DNA from: Cellulomonas humilata
GTDB taxonomy: Bacteria > Actinomycetota > Actinomycetes > Actinomycetales > Cellulomonadaceae
NCBI RefSeq assembly: GCF_013359775.1
Contig: NZ_JABMCI010000065.1
Location: 1-64,000 of the forward strand
DNA length: 64,000 nt
Direction of reading: 5' to 3'
Below are positions 1 through 10,871 of this stretch, one piece after another; position 1 is the stretch's first letter; the number at the start of each line of letters is the position of its first letter. The position numbers were made by a program, and so were the translations under genes. The notes under the pieces are model-generated. The model was not told where the DNA came from and searched no databases. It was given only the letters and a program-made list of their open reading frames with translations.

Positions 1-1049
1 CCGTGCTGCATGTACTCCTGGATGCCGAAGTTGTGGATGGCCAGGCCCACATGCATCTGCGCGGCCAGACCGACCGGGGAGATGTCCGTCGGGCCGTGGA
101 ACCCGGACTTCACCTGGTACTGCGCGGCGTAGTCCATGACCTTCTTCAGCGGGCTGATCCCGCCGAAGTGGGTGGAGGCGGCCCGGACGTAGTCGATGAG
201 CTGCTCCTTGATGAGCGCCTGGAAGTCCCACACGGTGTTGAAGATCTCGCCGATCGCCAGCGGGGTCGTGGTGTGCTGACGGACCAGGCGCAGGGCCTCC
301 TGGTTCTCGGCCGGCGTGCAGTCCTCGAGCCAGAACAGGTCGTACGGCTCCAGGGACTTGCCCAGCTTCGCGGCCTGGATCGGGGTCATCCGGTGGTGGC
401 CGTCGTGCAGCAGCGGCAGGTCCGGCCCGAACTCGTGGCGCACGGCCTCGAACACGGTCGGCAGGTGCCGCAGGTAGGCGCGGGTGTCCCAGTCCTCCTC
501 GGCCGGGTACGCACCGCGCTGGGCGGGCTCGTGGTCGTAGCGCTCGTCCCCCGTGGACTGGGCGGCGATGCCGTAGATGGCCTTCAGCCCGGGCACCCCG
601 GTCTGCACGCGGATCGAGCGGTAGCCCAGCTCCTGGTGCTCGCGGATCGAGTCGAAGAGGGAGGGCAGGTCGATGCCCGACGCGTGCCCGTACGCCATCA
701 GTCCGTTGCGGCTGGCACCGCCCAGCAGCTGGTACACCGGCATGCCGGCGGCCTTGCCCTTGATGTCCCACAGGGCCATGTCCACCGCGGCGATCGCCGC
801 CATGGTCACCGGCCCGCGACGCCAGTACCCGCTGCGGTAAAGGAACTGCCAGGTGTCCTCGATCCGGCCCGCGTCGCGGCCGACCAGCAGGGGCGCGACG
901 TGCTCCTTGAGGTAGCTGACGACGGCGAGCTCGCGGCCGTTCAAGGTGGCGTCACCGAGGCCGGTCAGACCGTCGTCGGTGGTGATCTTCAGGGTGACGA
1001 AGTTGCGGTTCGGGCTGGTGACGATGACGTCGGCGGCGACGATCTTCAT
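1..1049 (-). CDS. manD: D-mannonate dehydratase, ManD/RspA family (3' end outside window)
   Basis: An enolase-superfamily dehydratase that converts D-mannonate to 2-keto-3-deoxygluconate, the last hexuronate-specific step. The minus strand reads [17 protein letters not shown] at the start, and the frame stays open for 349 codons to the window edge; full-length ManD proteins are about 400 residues, so only the C-terminus is missing. Visible family signatures are HDGHHR (metal ligand and catalytic His region), [12 protein letters not shown] and GEIFN (the other acidic metal ligands). The ATG overlaps the uxuB stop as ATGA, so the two genes are co-transcribed and probably translationally coupled. 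Some ManD paralogues have low activity, but the position next to uxuB, uxaC and uidA supports a true catabolic role. Confidence 0.93.
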   Translation of the reverse strand, partial: MKIVAADVIVTSPNRNFVTLKITTDDGLTGLGDATLNGRELAVVSYLKEHVAPLLVGRDAGRIEDTWQFLYRSGYWRRGPVTMAAIAAVDMALWDIKGKAAGMPVYQLLGGASRNGLMAYGHASGIDLPSLFDSIREHQELGYRSIRVQTGVPGLKAIYGIAAQSTGDERYDHEPAQRGAYPAEEDWDTRAYLRHLPTVFEAVRHEFGPDLPLLHDGHHRMTPIQAAKLGKSLEPYDLFWLEDCTPAENQEALRLVRQHTTTPLAIGEIFNTVWDFQALIKEQLIDYVRAASTHFGGISPLKKVMDYAAQYQVKSGFHGPTDISPVGLAAQMHVGLAIHNFGIQEYMQH

Positions 1050-2443
1050 GGTCGGGCTCCTGCGAGGGTGGGATGGGCGGGACGGTGGACGGCGAGCTGC
1101 TCGGCGACGTGCCGGGCGAAGACGTCCTTGCGGGCGAGTCGGGGGGCGACGAGATCGAGGGCCAGGTCGGCGCGGGTGGAGCTGCCCTGGCCGCGCAGGC
1201 GCTCGGCGAGGTCGACGGCGCCGGGGTCGGAGGTCGACGCGTCGACGCTCTCGAGGTGCTGGATCCAGGCGGCGACGACCCCCGCCGCCGCGCGTCCGAC
1301 GGGAAGCCCGGCGGTGGCGCGCTGCTGGGCGACGGCCATGACCCGGACGGGAAGCTTGACGGACCCGTCCTTGGCGATCTGCGCGAGCCGGTGCTCGATG
1401 CGGGCGTTGGCGAACCGCGCCCGCAGCGCCGCCGTGGCGTCGTCGACGGGCAGGGTCAGCACGTCGGCCGCCTCGGACCAGAGCTGCTCGAGGTCGGCGC
1501 GGCAGTCGGGGTCGGCGAACGCCTCGGCCACCGTGGACAGGCCGCGAGCGAGCCCCTCGTACGCGAGCAGCGAGTGGCCGGCGTTGAGCAGCCACAGCTT
1601 GCGGCGCTCGTACGGCTCGAGGTCGTCGACGAGCTGGGCTCCGGCGACCTCCCACCGCGGGCGACCCGCCGGGAACTCGCCGTCGAGGACCCACTCGCTG
1701 AACGGCTCGGTGACCACCGGGGAACGGTCCTCGCGGCCCGTCAGCTTCCGCACGATCGCACGGTCTGCGTCAGTGGTGGCGGGGGTGATCCGGTCGACCA
1801 TCGTCGAGACGAACGCGACGTCCTCCTCGATCCAGCGGGCGAGCGACTCGTCCACCGCGGAGGCCAGGTCCAGCGTGACCCGGCGGGTCACCCTGCCGTT
1901 GTCCGGGAGGTTGTCGCAGCTCACGATGGCGATCGGCCCGGTCCCCGCCTCGCGTCGGGCACGCAGCCCGTCGACCAGGCGGCCCGGCGCCGTGAGCGCG
2001 TCGCCCCCGGCGCGGAGGCGTTCGACGTCGAGCGCCACCGCGGGGTCGTGCCGGTCGAGCGCGCCGTCCGACGTGCGTCGGTAGCCGGCCTCGGTGACGG
2101 TCAGGGTGACCACCCCGACCTCGGGCCGGCGGAAGTACTCGCGCCAGGCGTCGGCGTCCGCACCGTCGTGGACCGCCACCAGCGCGTCGATCGTGGTCGG
2201 CGCATCGCCCTCCGGCGAGCGGACCAGCAGGGTGTACCGGCCGTCCTGCCGCGCGAGCGGCTCGGCCGCGGCGGCGGACCGGCCGGTGAAGGCGGCGACG
2301 CCCCACTGCTCGGCACCGCCCGCCTCGTTGGCCCCCTGGGTGTACCAGAGGAGGTGGGCCCGGGCGAAGGCGCCGAGGCCGAGGTGCACGATCCGCACCG
2401 GTGCGGGGGGCTCGGTGCGCTCCCAGCCTGTTCCGTCGTGCAC
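1046..2443 (-). CDS. uxuB: Fructuronate reductase / mannitol dehydrogenase family protein
   Basis: A 465-residue member of the polyol-specific long-chain dehydrogenase family. It starts with the Rossmann segment [17 protein letters not shown], and the middle carries the family segments SCDNLPDNG and EPFSEWV, with [14 protein letters not shown] further on. By context it reduces D-fructuronate to D-mannonate with NADH, linking uxaC to manD. Mannitol or tagaturonate dehydrogenases are the alternatives within the same family, but manD immediately downstream (ATGA overlap) and the glucuronide genes alongside favour UxuB. A LacI-type operator lies 67 bp upstream, indicating induction by the same signal as the uidA operon. 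Confidence 0.9.
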   Translation of the reverse strand: MHDGTGWERTEPPAPVRIVHLGLGAFARAHLLWYTQGANEAGGAEQWGVAAFTGRSAAAAEPLARQDGRYTLLVRSPEGDAPTTIDALVAVHDGADADAWREYFRRPEVGVVTLTVTEAGYRRTSDGALDRHDPAVALDVERLRAGGDALTAPGRLVDGLRARREAGTGPIAIVSCDNLPDNGRVTRRVTLDLASAVDESLARWIEEDVAFVSTMVDRITPATTDADRAIVRKLTGREDRSPVVTEPFSEWVLDGEFPAGRPRWEVAGAQLVDDLEPYERRKLWLLNAGHSLLAYEGLARGLSTVAEAFADPDCRADLEQLWSEAADVLTLPVDDATAALRARFANARIEHRLAQIAKDGSVKLPVRVMAVAQQRATAGLPVGRAAAGVVAAWIQHLESVDASTSDPGAVDLAERLRGQGSSTRADLALDLVAPRLARKDVFARHVAEQLAVHRPAHPTLAGARP

Positions 2444-2509
2444 GGCTCACCTCCTGGTCGTCGGACCCTCGTTGGTCCTCCCCCATTGAGCGACACACGA
2501 CTCGGCGAT

Positions 2510-2533
2510 GGCAATCGGTTGCCGTGACTTGTC
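2510..2533 (-). promoter_or_regulatory. LacI-family operator upstream of uxuB-manD
   Basis: GGCAATCGGTTGCC (2510-2523) is a perfect inverted repeat of the classical LacI-family form with a central CG. The adjoining bases extend an 18-base identity, CGGTTGCCRTGACTTGTC (one mismatch), with the site at 3578-3595 read on the other strand. It lies in the 102-bp gap before uxuB, where repression by the neighbouring LacI protein is expected. Confidence 0.7.
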
Positions 2534-2545
2534 CTGGCGGCCCGG

Positions 2546-3556
2546 TCAGGACCGCCGTCGCCGCGCCCGTCGCGCCGTCGAGTCCCGGATGATCAGCTCG
2601 GCCGGCAGCAGCGCGGGACGGGTCTGCGGCGGCGTGCGGGACGACATCCCGGCCAGCAGCGTCTGCACCGCGTACTTGCCGAGAGCCGTCAGCGGCGCAG
2701 CCACGGTGGTGAGGGCGGGCGAGCAGATCTCGGCACCGAAGATGTTGTCGAACCCGACCACGCTGACGTCCCGCGGGACCCGCACGTCCGCTGCCGCGAG
2801 CCCGCGCATCAGCCCGATCGCCACGAGGTCGTTGTACGCCACCACCGCCGTGACGTTCGAGGCGACGACGAGGGGCACCGCCTCCGCACCCCCCGCGAGC
2901 GTCGGCGCGAACGGGCCGAACCTCTGCACCCGCAGATCCAGCATCTCCGCCGCCTCGCGCATCGCCCGCCAGCGCATGCCGTCGGCCCAGGACGCCTCCG
3001 GCCCGGCGAGGTAGCCGATTGTCCGGTGCTCGAGCGACGCCAGGTGCTCCACGGCGCGCCTCGCGCCTCGGGCGTTGTCGGTGATGACGCTCGGGATGCC
3101 GGTGAGCACCCGGTTGAGCACGACAGTCGGGCGCTGCTGGGCCATCACCCGGATCGCCGAGTCCGACATGCGGGAGGTGCCGAGCACGACCCCCTCGACC
3201 AGCGGCAGTGCGCGCTCGAGCGCCTTGCGCTCGACGGTCGCCGACTCGTGCACGTCGGCCACGAGCAGCGTGTAGTCCGCCTCGGTCGCGGCCAGCTCCG
3301 CGCCGCGAATGATCTCGAAGTAGAACGGGTTGGTCACGTCGGAGACCACGAGCGCCAGCAGCGACGTCTTGCCGGTGGGCAGCGCCCGCGCCAGCGGGTT
3401 CGCGCGGTAGCCCATCTCCTCGGCCACCTGCCGGATCCGTGCCGCCGTCTCGGCGTTGACCCTGCCGGGCCGGGAGAACGCGCGGGAGACGGTGGACGGA
3501 GCGACGCCGCAGGCCGCAGCCACGTCGTAGATCGTCGGCACCTTGCGCTCATCCAC
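2546..3556 (-). CDS. LacI-family regulator of the glucuronide regulon
   Basis: The N-terminal helix-turn-helix begins VPTIYDVAAACGVAPSTVSR and is followed by the LacI hinge (YRANPLARALPTGKTS) and a periplasmic-binding-protein-like effector domain (LALVVSDVTNPFY through SVVGFDNIFG). I place the start at the GTG at 3556 (MDERKVPTIY, 336 residues); an upstream in-frame GTG at 3574 would add six residues. The gene sits between uxuB-manD, transcribed in the same direction, and the divergent uidA operon. Both promoter regions carry the same operator, so it most likely represses both arms and itself until a glucuronate-derived inducer appears; the inducer is not known from sequence. Confidence 0.88.
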   Translation of the reverse strand: MDERKVPTIYDVAAACGVAPSTVSRAFSRPGRVNAETAARIRQVAEEMGYRANPLARALPTGKTSLLALVVSDVTNPFYFEIIRGAELAATEADYTLLVADVHESATVERKALERALPLVEGVVLGTSRMSDSAIRVMAQQRPTVVLNRVLTGIPSVITDNARGARRAVEHLASLEHRTIGYLAGPEASWADGMRWRAMREAAEMLDLRVQRFGPFAPTLAGGAEAVPLVVASNVTAVVAYNDLVAIGLMRGLAAADVRVPRDVSVVGFDNIFGAEICSPALTTVAAPLTALGKYAVQTLLAGMSSRTPPQTRPALLPAELIIRDSTARRARRRRS

Positions 3557-3577
3557 GCCTCGAACGGTAGGCACCGA

Positions 3578-3601
3578 GACAAGTCATGGCAACCGCTTGT
3601 C
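3578..3601 (+). promoter_or_regulatory. LacI-family operator in the lacI-uidA divergent promoter
   Basis: The 14-base core GGCAACCGCTTGTC (3588-3601) has the LacI-type central CG, and outer arms GACAAG/CTTGTC (3578-3583 and 3596-3601) form a wider inverted repeat. On the minus strand it matches the operator upstream of uxuB over 17 of 18 bases. It lies 77 bp before the uidA start and just upstream of the lacI start, so one site can control both directions. Confidence 0.7.
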
Positions 3602-3627
3602 GTCCCGGGATCACGGGTCCTCAATGA

Positions 3628-5457
<1,830 letters not shown>

Positions 5458-5516
5458 CCAGCCCCATCCCCCACCCCAGCACGCCCGCCGCCCCGCGGCC
5501 CGACCGAGGAGTCGAC

Positions 5517-6926
5517 ATGACCAGCACCGTCGCTGTCTCCGACCCGATCACCGCCCCCAGCACCGCCCCCGGCACCGCCCCGACGTCCAAGCTCCGGTTC
5601 CGCACCTACCTCGGCTACGCCGCGGGCGACGCGGGCAACAACCTGGCGTTCTCCATGACGTCGATGTTCCTGCTGCTCTACTACACCGACGTGGTCGGCA
5701 TCTCGGCCGCCGCCGCGGGGACGCTGTTCCTCGTGGTCCGGGTCTGGGACGCGTTCGCCGACATCTGGGCCGGCCGTCAGGTCGACAAGACCATGACCCG
5801 GTGGGGCAAGTTCCGGCCGTTCTTCCTGTTCGGCTCGCTGCCGCTGCTGCTGCTCTCCGTGGCGACGTTCACGGTCCCCGGCGGTCTGGGCGGCACGGGC
5901 AAGCTCATCTACGCCTACGCCACCTACGCGCTGCTCGGCCTGGCCTACAGCCTGGTGAACATCCCCTACGGCTCACTGGCCTCCGCCATGACGCAGGAGC
6001 CCGTCGAGCGCGCCCGGCTGGCCAGCTTCCGATCGATGGGCACCGCGGCCACGATCATCGCGCTCGCGTTCATCGTCGCCCCGCAGATCAAGAACTCCGA
6101 CAACCTCCAGCAGTCGCTGACCCTGACCACCCTGCTGTTCGTGGTCATCGGGTTCGGCCTCTACATGCTGCTGTTCTCCACGTCCAAGGAGCGCGTGGCC
6201 CGCGACGTCGCCCACGTGACCCTCAAGCAGAGCCTGGGCACCCTCAAGGGCAACCGGCCGCTGCTCATGCTCTGCCTCAGCGCGCTGTCGTTCCTGGTCG
6301 GCATGTTCACGCTCCAGACCGTGCAGGCCTACTACGCCCGCGACGTGCTCGGCGACGCCAACTACTTCATCATCCTCACGGTCGTGAGCACCGGCGTGAT
6401 GTTCGTGGTCGCCGGGTTCATCCCCAGGATCGTGCGCGCCGTCGGCAAGAAGCCGGCGTACATCTCCGCCAGCATCATCGCGATCATCGCGGCGCTCGGC
6501 ATCGCCCTCACCCCGTCCGACCGTCCCGGCCTGGCCATCGCGTTCTTCGGCCTCTACGGGGTCGGCATGGCGGCCGTGAACACCCTGATGTGGGCGCTGG
6601 AGGCCGACACCGTCGAGTACGGCGAGTGGCGGACCGGCGTGCGGACCGAGGGCACCACCTACGCGGTCTTCTCGTTCACCCGCAAGGTCGGCCAGGCGGT
6701 CGGCGGCGCGGCAGCGGCGTACGGCCTGGGCTTCGTCGGCTACATCGCGCAGCAGGAGGTCCAGAGCCAGGCCACGCAGGACGGCATCCGCTTCATCGCC
6801 GGGTTCGTCCCCGCCGCGTTCATCCTGGTCGGCGTGATCATCATGGTCTTCTACCCGCTGACCGAGACCCGTTTCAAGACGATGGTGGCCGAGGTCGCCG
6901 CCCGTCGCGCCGCGCGGGAGGACTGA
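5517..6926 (+). CDS. GPH-family glucuronide:cation symporter (GusB-like)
   Basis: A 469-residue, twelve-segment membrane protein of the glycoside-pentoside-hexuronide family. Family marks include the early GYAAGDAGNNLAF segment, the charged loop DKTMTRWGKFRPF and the central-loop/late motif DTVEYGEWRTGVRTEG. Placed between uidA and uxaC, it most likely imports glucuronides by proton or sodium symport. I choose the ATG at 5517 because GAGGA lies just upstream; another ATG at 5454 overlaps the uidA stop as ATGA and would add 21 low-complexity residues. The N-terminal tail is rich in Ser/Thr/Pro. Confidence 0.92.
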   Translation: MTSTVAVSDPITAPSTAPGTAPTSKLRFRTYLGYAAGDAGNNLAFSMTSMFLLLYYTDVVGISAAAAGTLFLVVRVWDAFADIWAGRQVDKTMTRWGKFRPFFLFGSLPLLLLSVATFTVPGGLGGTGKLIYAYATYALLGLAYSLVNIPYGSLASAMTQEPVERARLASFRSMGTAATIIALAFIVAPQIKNSDNLQQSLTLTTLLFVVIGFGLYMLLFSTSKERVARDVAHVTLKQSLGTLKGNRPLLMLCLSALSFLVGMFTLQTVQAYYARDVLGDANYFIILTVVSTGVMFVVAGFIPRIVRAVGKKPAYISASIIAIIAALGIALTPSDRPGLAIAFFGLYGVGMAAVNTLMWALEADTVEYGEWRTGVRTEGTTYAVFSFTRKVGQAVGGAAAAYGLGFVGYIAQQEVQSQATQDGIRFIAGFVPAAFILVGVIIMVFYPLTETRFKTMVAEVAARRAARED

Positions 6927-6928
6927 CC

Positions 6929-8353
6929 GTGTCGATCACCACCGCCGAGGCCCTGCGCCTCCACCCCGACCGGCTGCTGCCGACCGCCCCCGAGGTCCGC
7001 TCGATCGCCCGACGCCTCTACGACGAGGTGCGCGACCTGCCGATCCTCTCCCCGCACGGGCACGTCGAGGCCCGGCTGCTCCTGGAGGACCAGCCGTTCA
7101 CGGACCCGACGTCGCTGCTGGTCACCCCCGACCACTACGTCACGCGGCTCCTGCACGCGTCCGGCGTCCAGCTCGACCAGCTCGGCGTGGGGCAGGGCAC
7201 CCTGTCCCCCACGGCGGCCCGCGAGGCCTGGCGGCTGCTCTGCCAGAACTGGGCGGTCTACCGCGGCACACCCGTGAAGTACTGGCTGGAGAGCGCGCTG
7301 GTCGACGTGTTCGGCCTGGACCTACGGCCGAGCGCCGAGACGGCCGACGAGCTCTACGACGGGATCGCCGACCAGCTCGCGCAACCTACGTTCCGGCCGC
7401 GCGCTCTGTTCGACCGGTTCCGGATCGAGGTGCTCGCCACGACGGACGACCCGGCGGACGACCTGGCGGCACACGCCGCGCTCCGTGCCGACCCGACCTT
7501 CACCGGACGGGTGGTGCCGACGTTCCGGCCCGACAAGTACCTCGAGGCCGGCCGTCCGGACTGGGCCCGGGACGTGCTCCACCTGGGCGCGGTCGCCGGG
7601 GTGGACACCGGGTCGTACGCGGGCTGGGTCGCCGCGATGGAGGACCGGCGTGAGCACTTCCGTCGGCACGGCGGCGTGTCCACCGACCACAGCCACGAGG
7701 ACGTCGGCACCGAGCCGCTGGACGCCGCCGAGGCCGAGCGGATCTACCGCGCGGCGCTGGCCGGCCAGGCGCCCGAGCTCCAGACGACCGCCCTGCGCCG
7801 GCACATGCTGCTGGAGATGGCCCGGATGGCGACGGAGGACGGTCTGACCATGACCCTGCACCCGGGCGTCCGCCGCGGCCACCACCGGCCGACGGCCACC
7901 CGGTTCGGTCCGGACACCGGTCACGACCTGCCCCTGCCGGGCGCGTTCACGGACGCGCTGCGCCCGCTGCTCGACCGGTACGGCACCCACCCGAACCTCA
8001 CGCTGGTGCTCTTCACGCTCGACGAGTCCGTGTTCTCCCGCGAGCTCGCACCGCTGGCCGGGTTCTACCCGTCGGTCTACGTCGGGGCACCCTGGTGGTT
8101 CCTCGACGCGCCCGACGCCATCCGCCGCTGGCGGTCCGCGGTCTCGGAGACCGCCGGCTTGTCCCGGACCAGCGGCTTCATCGACGACACGCGGGCCATC
8201 TGCTCGATCCCCGCGCGGCACGACATGGCACGCCGCCTCGACGCCGGCTACCTCGCAGGGCTGGTGGCGGACCACCGGCTCGACGAGGACGAGGCAGCCG
8301 ACGCCGTCGTGGACCTGGTCCGCGGCCGACCCACGGAGGTCTTCGGGCTCTAG
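6929..8353 (+). CDS. uxaC: Glucuronate isomerase
   Basis: Interconverts D-glucuronate and D-fructuronate. The 474-residue product has the UxaC (amidohydrolase-superfamily) features LSPHGHVEA near residue 45, KYWLESAL, HPGVRRGHH, and the late FIDDTRAICSIPARHD, all typical of uronate isomerases. The GTG start lies two bases after the transporter stop. Its product feeds UxuB encoded on the opposite arm, completing glucuronide to 2-keto-3-deoxygluconate within 8.4 kb. The stop codon overlaps the convergent hydrolase stop as CTAG. Confidence 0.95.
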   Translation: MSITTAEALRLHPDRLLPTAPEVRSIARRLYDEVRDLPILSPHGHVEARLLLEDQPFTDPTSLLVTPDHYVTRLLHASGVQLDQLGVGQGTLSPTAAREAWRLLCQNWAVYRGTPVKYWLESALVDVFGLDLRPSAETADELYDGIADQLAQPTFRPRALFDRFRIEVLATTDDPADDLAAHAALRADPTFTGRVVPTFRPDKYLEAGRPDWARDVLHLGAVAGVDTGSYAGWVAAMEDRREHFRRHGGVSTDHSHEDVGTEPLDAAEAERIYRAALAGQAPELQTTALRRHMLLEMARMATEDGLTMTLHPGVRRGHHRPTATRFGPDTGHDLPLPGAFTDALRPLLDRYGTHPNLTLVLFTLDESVFSRELAPLAGFYPSVYVGAPWWFLDAPDAIRRWRSAVSETAGLSRTSGFIDDTRAICSIPARHDMARRLDAGYLAGLVADHRLDEDEAADAVVDLVRGRPTEVFGL

Positions 8354-9171
8354 GCGCCCTCGGTGGCCGGGACGCCCACGCGCTGGGTGGCGAGCCAGTC
8401 GAGGGCGACGTCCGCGACGTCCCGCCACCCGGCGTCGATGGTCAGCGAGTGTCCTCGCCCGTCGAACTCGTGGTACTCGGTGACCGAGTCGGGGCTGTCC
8501 TGGTACATCTCCAGGACCTCGAGGGTCACCGACTTCGGCACGGTGTGGTCCTCGCTGCCGGAGGTGAGGAGCAGCGGACCGCGGACGGCGCGGTGGGTGT
8601 CGACCTTCGCGGGCGAGTTCCGGGAGAAGTTGGCGGTGGCGTCCTCGAACAGCGGACGGCCCGGGCCGGGGATCGTCCACGCCCCCCAGAGCGCGTCGGA
8701 CTCCTCCTCGGTCAGGGTGTTGCCGAAGCTGTACCGGAACTGCTTGGCCGTGAGCGAGACGGTCCGCTTCTTGTTCGCGGGGTTGCCGAGCACGGGGAAC
8801 CCGGAGCGCAGCTGCGCGAACGGCACGGTCTTGACCCCCTTGATGGGCGCCGGGTCGATGGCGACGGCGGCGACGACGAGGTCGTTGGCGAGCAGCTCCT
8901 GCGCGATCAGCCCCCCGAAGGAGTGCCCGATGACGATCGGCTTCGCGTCGAGCGTCTCGATGTAGTCGGCGTAGTGGTGGCAGATCCGCTCGATCCCGAC
9001 GTCGTCGAGCGCGTCGGCGGCGGCCCGGGTCTCCGCGACGGTGTCCGCGTCACCGGGCCAGCCCGGCGCGCTGGGCGCGTAGCCGCGCGCCTCGAAGAGC
9101 TCCACCCACGGCGCCCACGCGGACGAGTGGATCCAGAGGCCGTGGATGAAGACGACAGGGGTTCTCGACAT
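8350..9171 (-). CDS. Alpha/beta hydrolase
   Basis: A 273-residue cytoplasmic alpha/beta-fold hydrolase. The oxyanion segment HGLWIHSSAW follows strand 3, the nucleophile elbow is GHSFGG with Ser84, a late Asp lies in SGSEDHTVP and the catalytic His in GRGHSLT. The substrate cannot be told from sequence; esters or lactones are likely. AAGGAG precedes the ATG. It is the last gene of a minus-strand run with an SDR oxidoreductase, an MmyB-like regulator and a flavin oxidoreductase, which suggests detoxification or secondary-metabolite processing. No signal peptide is present. Confidence 0.88.
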   Translation of the reverse strand: MSRTPVVFIHGLWIHSSAWAPWVELFEARGYAPSAPGWPGDADTVAETRAAADALDDVGIERICHHYADYIETLDAKPIVIGHSFGGLIAQELLANDLVVAAVAIDPAPIKGVKTVPFAQLRSGFPVLGNPANKKRTVSLTAKQFRYSFGNTLTEEESDALWGAWTIPGPGRPLFEDATANFSRNSPAKVDTHRAVRGPLLLTSGSEDHTVPKSVTLEVLEMYQDSPDSVTEYHEFDGRGHSLTIDAGWRDVADVALDWLATQRVGVPATEGA

Positions 9172-9195
9172 GGCTGCTCCTTGAGAGGGGTGTGG

Positions 9196-9990
9196 TCAGA
9201 GCTGCTTCGCGAAGCCGCCGTCGATGAGGACGTCGGCTCCAGTGATGTTGCCGGCGCGGTCGCTGGCCAGCAGCAGGACGAGGTCGGCGACCTCCTCCGG
9301 CTCGGTGAAGCGACCGGTCGAGAAGCCGCCCGCGCTCTCGATGATCCGCGTGCGGGCCTCGTCGAACGAGATGCCCTGGCTCGCCGCCACAGTCGCCGCG
9401 ACCCCGGTCTCACCGAGCCAGAGCGGCGTGGACACGGGTCCCGGGCTGACGGTGTTGAAGCGCAGCCCGCGTGGCCCGAACTCCTTGGACAGCGACTTGG
9501 ACAGGTTCCAGACCGCGGCCTTCGTGGCCGAGTAGTCGATGACCCCGGGATCGGGCAGGTAGGCGTTGACGGAGCAGATCGTCACGACGGTGCCTGCACC
9601 ACGCGCCAGGAGCAGGGGGATCGCGGCACGCGTCGTGCGTACGGCGGCCATGAGGGTGAGGTTGAGGGTGCTGTGCCAGTCGTCGTCGCTGACGTCCAGG
9701 AAGCCGGTCGTCCGCGGGGTCACGGCACCGACGTTGTTCACGAGGATGTCGAGCCCACCGAAGTGCGCAGCCCGGCCCACGAGCTCCGCCGGGGTGTCGG
9801 CATCGGCGAGGTCGAGCGCGACCGCAAGGACCTGCCCCGTGTCGGACAGCGCCACGAGCTCGTCCGTGATCGTGCGGGCGCCCGCGACCACGTTCACTCC
9901 CTCGGCGACCAGCGCGCGCGTGACGGCGAGCCCGATGCCCTTGCTCGCACCCGTGACGACTGCGACCTTGCCTGCCAGATGGAGGTCCAC
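9196..9990 (-). CDS. Short-chain dehydrogenase/reductase
   Basis: A classical SDR of 264 residues with the NAD(P)-binding motif TGASKGIG (residues 13-20), the NNVG motif and the catalytic set Ser140, Tyr153 and Lys157 (YSATK). It oxidises or reduces an unknown alcohol/ketone substrate. The start is GTG. It lies 10 bp after the upstream regulator gene on the same strand and 24 bp before the hydrolase gene, so the genes probably share a transcript. The MmyB-like regulator plus SDR pairing is common in actinobacteria, where the regulator often controls its adjacent dehydrogenase. Confidence 0.9.
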   Translation of the reverse strand: MDLHLAGKVAVVTGASKGIGLAVTRALVAEGVNVVAGARTITDELVALSDTGQVLAVALDLADADTPAELVGRAAHFGGLDILVNNVGAVTPRTTGFLDVSDDDWHSTLNLTLMAAVRTTRAAIPLLLARGAGTVVTICSVNAYLPDPGVIDYSATKAAVWNLSKSLSKEFGPRGLRFNTVSPGPVSTPLWLGETGVAATVAASQGISFDEARTRIIESAGGFSTGRFTEPEEVADLVLLLASDRAGNITGADVLIDGGFAKQL

Positions 9991-10000
9991 ACGGGGGACG

Positions 10001-10855
10001 CTAGACCTCCGGAATGTCCGGTTCCTGGCCCTGCTGGTCCCACCCAGACCCCGCCAACCGCTCCATCGCCGCGGCGCTGGGCGACCCTGGCTCCGCGAAG
10101 TAGAGGAACAGCGACTGCCCGGCGGTGCCGACGACGGCCAGCCGGAGATAGCTCAGGACGAGCTTCCCCACCAGCGGGTGCCGGAGGGCGTGCACACCGT
10201 CGCCGGCGCGATGGACGTCCTGTCGGTCCCACAGCTCCCGGAACTCCGCGCTGCCCGCGGCGCCGTCGGCGACGAGGGACTCCAGCCGCGCGTCCCGCGC
10301 CCCGGTCTGCGCCGCGCTCCGCAGCAGGGCGACCGAACGTGCCGCCAGACCGTCCCAGTCCGCGTGGAACACCCGCTCCGACGGGTCCGTGAACAGCGAG
10401 AGGACGCTGTTGACGCCGACGCGGAAGTTCGGGTTCAGCCGCCGCGCCAGGGCGTTCGACGCCAGCACGTCGACGTACCGGCTGTGCACGACGGCGGCGG
10501 TGAGCGGCCACGAGTCGATCAGCCACCGCGTCGCGTCCCGGACGACGTCAGCCCCGACGGCTGCGTCGGGGCGCTCCGCCGGTCGTGCGAGCGCGTGCAG
10601 GTAGTCGGTGGCGACGGTGTCGAGGCGCAGTGCCCGCGCCAGGGCGTCCAGCACCTGGGTCGACGGGTTGGCGTCGCGTCCCTGTTCGAGGCGCAGGTAG
10701 TAGTCCGTGCTGACGCCCGCCAGGATGGCGACCTCTTCGCGCCTCAGCCCGGGCACCCGGCGCAGCCCGGAGCCCACCACCAGGCCGACATCCTGCGGCT
10801 GCAACCGTTCGCGCCGTGCTCGCAGGTAGTCACCCAACCGGCCCGCCTCGGTCAT
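10001..10855 (-). CDS. XRE-type regulator with MmyB-like ligand domain
   Basis: A 284-residue regulator. The N-terminal helix-turn-helix spans about residues 8-75 (RRVPGLRREEVAILAGVSTDYYLRLEQG split over the HTH), and the rest matches the MmyB-like PAS-related domain (for example DWPLT-type SWPLTAAVVHSR and NVLSLFTDP-like segments), which binds fatty-acid-like ligands in characterised relatives. The ATG at 10855 matches the family N-terminus; upstream in-frame codons read through low-complexity arginine-rich sequence and were excluded. It lies directly before the SDR gene, its probable target. Confidence 0.88.
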   Translation of the reverse strand: MTEAGRLGDYLRARRERLQPQDVGLVVGSGLRRVPGLRREEVAILAGVSTDYYLRLEQGRDANPSTQVLDALARALRLDTVATDYLHALARPAERPDAAVGADVVRDATRWLIDSWPLTAAVVHSRYVDVLASNALARRLNPNFRVGVNSVLSLFTDPSERVFHADWDGLAARSVALLRSAAQTGARDARLESLVADGAAGSAEFRELWDRQDVHRAGDGVHALRHPLVGKLVLSYLRLAVVGTAGQSLFLYFAEPGSPSAAAMERLAGSGWDQQGQEPDIPEV

Positions 10856-10871
10856 ACCCGCACGGTAGCGG

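Noticed and set aside
3..2084. Long plus-strand open frame opposite manD and uxuB
   Set aside because: Its product is Arg/Gly/Val-rich with no domain, and the minus strand encodes recognisable ManD and UxuB; it is a GC-rich shadow frame.
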